Source: an uncultured Pseudomonadota bacterium (lineage in GTDB: Bacteria > Pseudomonadota > Gammaproteobacteria > Burkholderiales > SG8-39). From it: a DNA stretch of 12,454 nucleotides. Below the pieces are notes generated by a model that searched no databases, was not told the DNA's origin, and was given only the letters and a program-made list of their open reading frames with translations. The stretch spans positions 1 through 12,454 of the forward strand of contig CAITSH010000233.1 in the NCBI GenBank assembly GCA_903895005.1, in the 5' to 3' direction. This document shows positions 7,679 through 12,454 of the stretch, in pieces (the stretch's first letter is position 1; each line of letters starts with the position of its first letter). The translations under genes and the position numbers were made by a program.

Positions 7679-7687
7679 AGCATAGCA
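7679..7687 (-). promoter_or_regulatory. Candidate extended -10 for the exported-protein gene
   Basis: On the minus strand this reads TGCTATGCT, a TGn extension plus a -10-like hexamer TATGCT (4 of 6 consensus). It would place the transcript start about 60 bases before the ATG at 7614. No convincing -35 is visible, as is common for extended -10 promoters. Confidence 0.25.
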
Positions 7688-7713
7688 AAACTGCGGCTGC
7701 CGACCCGGGGCCG

Positions 7714-7732
7714 CGCCGCCGGCTTGGCGGCG
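7714..7732. repeat. Perfect 7-bp inverted repeat in the divergent promoter region
   Basis: CGCCGCC (7714-7720) and GGCGGCG (7726-7732) flank the 5-base spacer GGCTT. The element ends one base before the expected -35 position of the promoter whose -10 is at 7756, and lies between two divergent transcripts. It could be an operator, or chance in a GC-rich region. Confidence 0.4.
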
Positions 7733-7755
7733 TCTGCATTTGCGTCAGGCTTGCC

Positions 7756-7761
7756 TATAAT
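7756..7761 (+). promoter_or_regulatory. -10 element (TATAAT) of the receptor operon
   Basis: This is a perfect TATAAT, preceded by TGCC (close to an extended -10 but with one base too many). With 17-bp spacing the -35 would be TCTGCA at 7733-7738, which is poor, so activation by a regulator is plausible. The predicted transcript starts near 7768, leaving a short leader that contains GGGAGG (7783-7788) 7 bases before the ATG. Confidence 0.6.
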
Positions 7762-7795
7762 GTGCGTCCAATAAGAGCAACCGGGAGGACTGAGC

Positions 7796-8788
7796 ATGAC
7801 AAGCCTTAGACGCCGCCGACTGATGACCGCGGGCACGGCAGGTGCAGCAAGCCTGCTGCTCGCGCGTTTCAGTCATGCGCAGGAAAATTATCCGAGCAAG
7901 CCCATCAACGTAATCCTGCCGCTGCAGGCGGGCAGCGCATCCGATATTGCCGTGCGCGTGTTTTGTGAAAAGCTTGCCGAGGAAATCAAGGGCGCTTTTG
8001 TCATAGAGAACGTGCCCGGGGCGGCCGGCCTGATCGGTGCAGAAAGGCTGACCAAGGCGACGCGCGACGGCTATACGCTGGCCGCGCTCAACAACAGCAT
8101 TCTGACCATCCTGCCCAACGTCAAGCGCGGCCAGGTGAAATTTGATCCGCTCGCCGACTTTGTGCCGCTTCGCGGCATCTCCAGCATCCCGACGCTGCTT
8201 GCCGTCAACAAGGACGTGCCGATCAACAATGTCCGGGAACTGGTGGCGTTCGCGAAGGCGAACCCGGGCAAGCTCAATTACTCCAGCGGCGGACCGGGCA
8301 GCCCGCAACATCTGGCCACCGAAATGTTCCAGGCGATGTCCGGCGTCAAGCTCACCCATGTGCCTTACAAGGGGGCGACGCAGGCTGCGGCGGACCTCGC
8401 CGGCGGCCAGGTGCAGGTGATGTTCATCGCGCACTCGCTGGCGCTGCCGTTTCTACCCAGCGGCAGGGTCAAGCCGATTGCGTTTGCCGGCGGCGAGCGC
8501 TCGACGGCGTTTCCTGACCTGCCCACGGTGGCCGAGGCGGGGCTGCCGGGCTTCGATTACTCGTCCTGGGTGGCCTTGTTCGCGCCGCGCGACACGCCTG
8601 CGGCGGTGGTCAAGCTCTTGCGCGACGCCAGTGCAAGGGTACTGGCGCAGGCGGCGATCAAGGAGCGTCTTGCCAAGTCCGGCCTGGAGTTGTGGGACCT
8701 GCCGGCCGAGCGGGTGAGCGCGGTGATCCGTGAAGACTTCGCGCGTTGGGACAAGGTTGTCAAGACCCCCGGCTTTTCAGCCGAATAA
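7796..8788 (+). CDS. Bug/TctC-family periplasmic solute-binding protein
   Basis: A 330-residue extracytoplasmic receptor of the Bug (tripartite tricarboxylate transporter, TctC) family, which binds carboxylates and related small molecules for uptake. The N-terminus has four consecutive arginines (5-8), then a hydrophobic core, with likely cleavage after SHA at 28; the RRRRLM pattern would also suit the Tat pathway. Family signatures are the early PLQAGSASDIAVRVF ligand loop, NYSSGGPGSPQHLATEMF in the middle, THVPYKGATQAAADLAGGQV, and FPDLPTVAEAGLPGFD. Length is typical. The start is fixed by GGGAGG seven bases before the ATG, and a TATAAT lies 40 bases upstream. Its stop codon TAA is followed directly by the ATG of a second receptor gene. 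No TctA/TctB membrane subunits are present, which is usual for orphan Bug genes. The ligand cannot be predicted. Confidence 0.93.
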   Translation: MTSLRRRRLMTAGTAGAASLLLARFSHAQENYPSKPINVILPLQAGSASDIAVRVFCEKLAEEIKGAFVIENVPGAAGLIGAERLTKATRDGYTLAALNNSILTILPNVKRGQVKFDPLADFVPLRGISSIPTLLAVNKDVPINNVRELVAFAKANPGKLNYSSGGPGSPQHLATEMFQAMSGVKLTHVPYKGATQAAADLAGGQVQVMFIAHSLALPFLPSGRVKPIAFAGGERSTAFPDLPTVAEAGLPGFDYSSWVALFAPRDTPAAVVKLLRDASARVLAQAAIKERLAKSGLELWDLPAERVSAVIREDFARWDKVVKTPGFSAE

Positions 8789-9754
8789 ATGTCGAGCGAA
8801 ACCGGTCGGCGGGGCGCCGCGCAGTGGCGCGGCAGGCAGTTCCATAACCAGCCCGAGGACAGCCACATCCACGGCTTTTTAGTGGCGCTTTGGGAGGCTG
8901 TGCGCAGCGAGACGTGCGGCCGCGTGGACATCAGCGTCCACCCGCGCAACGGCGACATTGCGGGGTCGGACCCCGGTGCGCTGGCGATGCTGGTTTCGGG
9001 CGAACTCGAGTTCATGACGCTGATGGGCGGCATCATCGGACAGGTGGTGCCTGCGGCGGAAATCCAGGGCCTGCCGTTTGCGTTTGCCGACACCGACCAG
9101 GTGTTTTCGGTGATGGATGGCCCGCTGGGTGATTACCTCGGCCTTGAAATGCGCGCCAAGGGCATTCATGCGCTGCCTGGCTGCTGCTTTGAAAACGGCT
9201 TTCGCCAGATTTACGGCCGCGACAAGCCGGTGCGGGATGTGCGGGACCTCGCCGGTTATCGGATGCGCGTACCCGATGGCCGCCTGTTCGTCGACGCCTT
9301 CACCGCGTTGGGGGCGCTGCCGGTGATCGTCAACATCAAGGAACTTTACGATTCGCTCAAGACCGGTCGCGTTGATGGCCAGGAAAATGCAATGGTGGTG
9401 CATCACGTCAACCGCCTCTACGAGGTCACGAAATACCTTTCCGTAACCAATCACATGTGGTCGGGCTTTAATCTTCTGGCCAACCTGGGGTTCTGGGAGC
9501 GGCTGCCGGCGGATGTGCAGGACATCATCCAGCGCAATGCGCGCCGGCAGGTGCTGGCGCAACGCGCGCATACCCGCCGGGAGAATGACGGCATGCTGGC
9601 ACTGTTCGCGCAGCGCGGCATGATCCTCAACGAGGCCGACACCGCCAGTTTCAGGGCGCAACTGGCGGGGGATTTTTATCGTCGCTGGAAAAACGAACTG
9701 GGTGCGACCGCGTGGAGCCTGCTTGAGGCAAAGGTGGGCAGGCTGGGCGCCTGA
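8789..9754 (+). CDS. TRAP-type (DctP) solute-binding protein without a signal peptide
   Basis: A 321-residue protein of the DctP family, normally the periplasmic receptor of TRAP transporters for organic acids. Diagnostic segments are LAGYRMRVPDGRLFVDAFTALGALPV (about 154-179), where an arginine (158 or 160) is placed to bind the ligand carboxylate, then ELYDSLKTGRVDGQENA (185-201) and FWERLPADVQDIIQRNARR (235-253). The N-terminus is odd: MSSETGRRGAAQWRGRQFHNQPEDSHIHG is polar and enters the fold directly, with no hydrophobic leader. The ATG abuts the upstream TAA and no clear ribosome site is visible, so translational coupling to the Bug gene is likely. No DctQ/DctM membrane genes are present. 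It may be a cytoplasmic binding protein, or a leader may have been lost. A leader in another frame is ruled out locally because the preceding bases encode the Bug C-terminus. Confidence 0.87.
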   Translation: MSSETGRRGAAQWRGRQFHNQPEDSHIHGFLVALWEAVRSETCGRVDISVHPRNGDIAGSDPGALAMLVSGELEFMTLMGGIIGQVVPAAEIQGLPFAFADTDQVFSVMDGPLGDYLGLEMRAKGIHALPGCCFENGFRQIYGRDKPVRDVRDLAGYRMRVPDGRLFVDAFTALGALPVIVNIKELYDSLKTGRVDGQENAMVVHHVNRLYEVTKYLSVTNHMWSGFNLLANLGFWERLPADVQDIIQRNARRQVLAQRAHTRRENDGMLALFAQRGMILNEADTASFRAQLAGDFYRRWKNELGATAWSLLEAKVGRLGA

Positions 9755-10060
9755 CCGGCCGGTGCACGGTGGACCCGGTTGCAGTATCCCCAATGCCGGG
9801 CTTGGCTGTGCCGGTCCGGCGCTGATGGCCTGCGAACGGCCGGCCTGATACCCGCACCGGCTTGTCGGGGTGGTTTTCCGCCGCCTGCAGGGGCGCGACT
9901 AGAACGACGCGTCGATAGATGCGATAATACCCCCACGGAAAGTCTGACATTCCTGATTTCCGGCAGGTACCGCGGTTCCCGGGTTCGGACATCCCCCGGT
10001 CCGCAAGCGTTACCCGCCCGGAGTTCACCCTCCCCATTTTCACACCGAGGCTTTGCATTC
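9755..10060 (+). other. 306-base intergenic leader with no convincing gene
   Basis: An open frame crosses this interval in phase with the downstream gene, but its residues (rich in Arg, Pro, Gly) show no family pattern and I do not call it coding. It contains several GC-rich partial palindromes (for example CCGGCCGG at 9753-9760 and GGCCGGCC at 9837-9844), none followed by a T-run, so no intrinsic terminator for the receptor operon is evident. A promoter candidate lies at 9923-9928, and GAGG at 10047-10050 precedes the next ATG. Confidence 0.55.
9923..9928 (+). promoter_or_regulatory. Candidate -10 (GATAAT) of the unknown abundant protein
   Basis: GATAAT matches TATAAT at five of six positions. 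With a 17-bp spacer the -35 would be TAGAAC (9900-9905), which is weak. If used, the mRNA would have a leader of roughly 125 bases, long enough for control at the RNA level. Confidence 0.35.
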
Positions 10061-11434
10061 ATGACCCAACCACTCGATCTACTCAAAATCGCCCAGGAAG
10101 AGCAAAACGGCGACCTGTTCAAAATGCTCGACGGCATCTACAAGCGCTCGTCGGCACAACCGCGCGGCATCAACGACGCGATCATCTGGGAGGGCGGCAA
10201 TGCCAAGGGTGGCGTGAAGCCTGTCGCGCACGCCTTTACCGACATGTTCGCGCTGAACGGCACGCTGATGGCCCTTGATGTGCTCGGCCTGCCTTTCCTT
10301 GGCGTTCCGATGATGGCGCAGTTCCGCCACGACACCAAGCTGGCTTCGCTCGACTGGTTCGGCAAGCTCGACTACACCTCGCTCAAGTGGTCCACCGCGG
10401 GTGACTTCATGGTCAACGAAGGCGGCAAGAAGGTCGTTGTCGCCGGCAAGTCGGCCAACGCCCCGCTGCGCACCGCCGCCGGCGTGTATTGCAACGTGCG
10501 CCCCTACGGCACCATCACCAGCATCCGCTTCATGCCGGGCCTGCCGTATTCGCAGGACAAGAAAAAATTCGGTGTTGACCCGGCCACCGGCGTCATCCAC
10601 TCCGAAATGAACACCCCGGGCATCCGCATGGCCTACGCCGTGCGCCTGTTCCTGAAAATGGTGCACGAGACCAAGCAGATCGGCCGCGTCGCCACCAAGC
10701 CGACCCAGGCCCAGGAAGACACCGTCAACGCCGGTATCGTGCGCTGGATGCTGCAGGGCACGAAGTTCGCCCTCAAGCGCAAGTACTCGGTGGACGCCTA
10801 CGAAGAGCAAAAGGAAAAAGTCGACGCCATCGTCGCGCTGCTCCCGAAGGACTTCAAGGACGGCATGGAAAACTGGTCGGGTGACATCTACGAGCACATT
10901 TCCGACACCAACTTCGGCCTGCTCCTGCACGACATGATCCAGCAGAAGGGCGCGATTGTGTACGCGACCGACCTCGACGGCGACCGCCTGACCGACCTGA
11001 TGGCCGACGCACCCGATGTGCTGCGTGCCTGGGGCCAGATGGTGCTCGACAAGGTCAAGCCCGGTACGGACATGAACAAGGTCTGGGCCGACATGGGTTT
11101 CACCATGAAAAACGGCAAGGACATGACCAGCGTCATGTACCGCATCACCGGTGAGCCGATTTACGAACAGACGCTCGGTTCGGCCGATGCGATGCTGCTG
11201 CGCCTGCTGGCCGGCGACGAAACCGAGGGCGGCACCAAGCAGCCTTACGACCCGCGCATCCACTTCGTGCTGATCAACGAAGCCTACAAGGCGGCCAATC
11301 CGGGTAATGCCGAGTTGTCCAAGTGGCTCGACGACCAACTGGCGACCTTCGACAAGATCTACGGCGCCAAGCGTCCGAAGTATCTCGACGGTTACAAGCA
11401 ACTCAAGGCTGCGATCAAGCCCTGGGGCGTTTGA
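10061..11434 (+). CDS. Unrecognised soluble 457-residue protein, likely abundant
   Basis: I do not recognise this family. The protein has 457 residues, no signal peptide and no membrane helix, so it is probably cytoplasmic. It is rich in Lys, Asp, Gly and Met and has one cysteine (GVYCNVRPYG). Stretches that look like structural or active-site motifs are INDAIIWEGGNAKGG (about 37-51), LPFLGVPMMAQFRHDTK, GKSANAPLRTAAGVYCNVRPYG, FMPGLPYSQDKKKFGVDPATG, ENWSGDIYEHISDTNFGLLLHD and ATDLDGDRLTDLM. Codon choice is far more biased than in neighbouring genes (almost only C/G-ending Gly, Ala, Leu and Ile codons; AAG dominant for Lys), which suggests high expression. The ATG at 10061 has GAGG 10 bases upstream; upstream in-frame sequence lacks protein character. 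It stands alone with its own leader and a very strong terminator 57 bases after the stop, so it appears to be a single-gene transcript. Confidence 0.88.
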   Translation: MTQPLDLLKIAQEEQNGDLFKMLDGIYKRSSAQPRGINDAIIWEGGNAKGGVKPVAHAFTDMFALNGTLMALDVLGLPFLGVPMMAQFRHDTKLASLDWFGKLDYTSLKWSTAGDFMVNEGGKKVVVAGKSANAPLRTAAGVYCNVRPYGTITSIRFMPGLPYSQDKKKFGVDPATGVIHSEMNTPGIRMAYAVRLFLKMVHETKQIGRVATKPTQAQEDTVNAGIVRWMLQGTKFALKRKYSVDAYEEQKEKVDAIVALLPKDFKDGMENWSGDIYEHISDTNFGLLLHDMIQQKGAIVYATDLDGDRLTDLMADAPDVLRAWGQMVLDKVKPGTDMNKVWADMGFTMKNGKDMTSVMYRITGEPIYEQTLGSADAMLLRLLAGDETEGGTKQPYDPRIHFVLINEAYKAANPGNAELSKWLDDQLATFDKIYGAKRPKYLDGYKQLKAAIKPWGV

Positions 11435-11490
11435 TTCCCGGTATCGACTGGCACCAAACTTCAAAGCCCCGCTGCAGGGGCCTGCTGCAT

Positions 11491-11527
11491 AAAGCCCGGA
11501 TCGCCGATGCGATCCGGGCTTTTTTTT
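11491..11527 (+). terminator. Strong intrinsic terminator
   Basis: A perfect 14-bp stem (AAAGCCCGGATCGC at 11491-11504, GCGATCCGGGCTTT at 11509-11522) with a CGAT loop runs into eight consecutive T (11520-11527). A smaller hairpin, GCCCC-GCTGCA-GGGGC (11466-11481), precedes it. It ends the transcript of the 457-residue protein. The minus-strand tail is short, so action on the converging heme oxygenase mRNA would be weaker. Confidence 0.95.
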
Positions 11528-11570
11528 GCTTATTGGTCGGAAGCGCCAGCCTTATCCTTCTTGGCCTTTG

Positions 11571-12245
11571 CTAGTGGCGCCAGGTTTCCTTGATCCACTC
11601 CTGGAGCGTCGTAAAGGTGGTTTTTGCGCCGTGCACGACATCGTGTTCAGTGCCGGGCTCGGATGATAGACGTGATAGCAACTGTACATACTCCGCCCAG
11701 CAGGGCTGCGGGTTTTCACCGTGCGGTGCAAAAAACGAGGCGCCTGAGGCCGCCGTGACCCCGGCACGTTTCCCCAGAACGCCGAGCAGCACATTGCCGC
11801 CCAGGGTCGATCCCTCCACGACATAAAGCATCCCCGCAATCTCACCGGTATTACCGAGGCTTTGCAATTTGGCAAGTATCCGGGAAGGATCAGCGGAATC
11901 TTCTGGCGCCCTGCCTGCGAGGGCGGCCAGATCGCGCTCAATCAGGGGGCAGCGGGCTGCATAGTGCCAGCCGCATGTCGAGCTGAATGATGATTGCCCC
12001 ACTGTGCGGTCTATTTGCCGGTAAAAGCCGTGCATCAGATCCAACCACTTGAGGAATAACGGGCGGTTGAAATCGGCGCGGAAAAAGGGCGTCAGTTTCT
12101 CGACCTCCTTGTGCGTCTGGCCGGTCGCTTGTCTTAACGCTGTCAGTATCTGGGGCGGGGGCTCGTTTCGCGCGGTTGAATGCGACCCGCCGCCCACTGA
12201 AACCTCAGGGCTCGGCGAAGCGTTGCTGAACTTCAATGAATTCAT
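11571..12245 (-). CDS. Heme oxygenase (biliverdin-producing, BphO-like)
   Basis: A 224-residue bacterial heme oxygenase, which opens heme to biliverdin, iron and CO using reductant and oxygen. The proximal heme ligand is probably His45 in LRQATGQTHKEVEKL. The glycine-rich distal helix is YVVEGSTLGGNVL (141-153), in a form common in heme oxygenases linked to bacteriophytochromes. It is soluble, of typical length, and ends WIKETWRH. The ATG at 12245 overlaps the upstream HD-GYP gene by 41 bases and has a poor ribosome site. A GTG at 12197 (Val17) has GAGG five bases upstream, starts 7 bases after the HD-GYP stop and would still keep the whole fold, so it may be the real start; the first 36 residues are polar and not conserved-looking. 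Either start implies co-transcription with the HD-GYP gene. Iron acquisition is an alternative role to supplying a photoreceptor chromophore. Confidence 0.9.
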   Translation of the reverse strand: MNSLKFSNASPSPEVSVGGGSHSTARNEPPPQILTALRQATGQTHKEVEKLTPFFRADFNRPLFLKWLDLMHGFYRQIDRTVGQSSFSSTCGWHYAARCPLIERDLAALAGRAPEDSADPSRILAKLQSLGNTGEIAGMLYVVEGSTLGGNVLLGVLGKRAGVTAASGASFFAPHGENPQPCWAEYVQLLSRLSSEPGTEHDVVHGAKTTFTTLQEWIKETWRH

Positions 12246-12454
12246 CTTTTAATTTCGTTAAGATTTCGATCAGATCCGGATCGAAGTGACTGCCGGCGTT
12301 CTCATTGAGGAATCCAAACGTCTTATCGAGGGGCCAGGGCGATTTGTATGGGCGCTTGGTTGTAAGCGCATCAAAAACATCCGCGATCGCGACGATCCGG
12401 CCTGATAGGGGGATGGACTCACCCGCAAGGCGATTCGGGTAGCCGCTGCCGTCC
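12205..12454 (-). CDS. HD-GYP domain protein, C-terminal part only
   Basis: The last 82 codons of an HD-GYP protein, with the rest beyond the window edge. The first visible codons give DGSGYP, the second half of the family's HHExxDGxGYP signature. They are followed by PLSGRIVAIADVFDALTTKRPYK and a C-terminal GSHFDPDLIEIL, both strongly typical of the family. HD-GYP proteins are usually cyclic-di-GMP phosphodiesterases and often carry an N-terminal receiver or sensor domain, which cannot be seen here. The metal-binding HD residues also lie outside, so activity cannot be judged. The stop (TGA, complement of 12205-12207) falls inside or just before the heme oxygenase gene, depending on which start the latter uses. 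Confidence 0.88.
   Translation of the reverse strand, partial: DGSGYPNRLAGESIPLSGRIVAIADVFDALTTKRPYKSPWPLDKTFGFLNENAGSHFDPDLIEILTKLKDEFIEVQQRFAEP

Noticed and set aside
7615..7836. Longer start for the exported protein at 7836
   Set aside because: It would cross the divergent promoter and the Bug gene start and would bury the signal peptide 74 residues into the protein.
8879..9793. Antisense open frame opposite the DctP gene
   Set aside because: The sense strand encodes a clear DctP protein; the antisense product is His/Arg-rich and has no family features.
9779..10060. In-frame upstream extension of the 457-residue protein
   Set aside because: The extension is Arg/Pro/Gly-rich, shows weaker codon bias than the gene itself, and contains the promoter candidate; the ATG at 10061 has GAGG upstream.
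10079..11464. Long antisense open frame (461 codons) opposite the 457-residue protein
   Set aside because: It is a by-product of strong GC third-position bias in the sense gene. Its translation is His-, Val- and Arg-rich without a recognisable domain, and the ribosome site and terminator support the plus strand.
1..12454. Search for CRISPR arrays, insertion sequences, phage genes, toxin-antitoxin or other defence modules
   Set aside because: No spaced repeats, transposase, integrase, terminal repeats or defence-type domains are visible; the only tandem array is the 12-bp repeat at 6724-6771.

Overview
The window looks like a GC-rich bacterial contig, most likely a betaproteobacterium (Burkholderiales- or Rhodocyclales-like). 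The case rests on strong GC bias at third codon positions, a Bug/TctC-type solute receptor (a family greatly expanded in Burkholderiales), and the general gene mix. No rRNA or tRNA is present to fix the taxonomy. The first 56 bases are not biological: they are an error-bearing Illumina P7/index/read-2 adapter, so the contig starts at base 57 inside a gene.

Layout. 57-1430 (+): a 5'-clipped DUF1993 protein followed by a YpfJ-type membrane zinc metallopeptidase. 1541-5199 (-): in transcription order, a Cache-domain membrane sensor with a frameshifted tail and no output domain, then a complete Cache-domain sensor histidine kinase, then a 5'-truncated, twice-frameshifted phytanoyl-CoA dioxygenase (PhyH) remnant. 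5430-6656 (-): a major facilitator transporter with 12-bp tandem repeats and a candidate operator upstream. 6874-7614 (-): an exported protein of unknown function. 7796-9754 (+): a divergently transcribed two-gene unit in which a Bug-type receptor is joined TAA-ATG to a TRAP-type (DctP) receptor that has no signal peptide. 10061-11434 (+): a 457-residue soluble protein I do not recognise, with its own leader, strongly biased codons and a textbook terminator. 11571-12454 (-): a heme oxygenase that overlaps or abuts the 3' end of an HD-GYP (c-di-GMP phosphodiesterase-type) gene running off the window.

How they fit together. Three themes recur: environmental sensing (two Cache sensors, HD-GYP output), small-molecule uptake (MFS, Bug and DctP receptors without their membrane subunits) and heme breakdown. 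The heme oxygenase/HD-GYP pair suggests a photosensory cluster, with biliverdin made for a bacteriophytochrome that may lie just beyond base 12454; this is inference. I see no phage, insertion sequence, CRISPR array or recognisable defence system.

Three putative single-base deletions (near 1837, 1911 and 4180), together with errors in the adapter copy, mean that gene decay and sequencing error cannot be separated from the sequence alone. The best candidates for something undescribed are the unknown gene at 10061-11434 and the leaderless DctP partnered with a Bug receptor.
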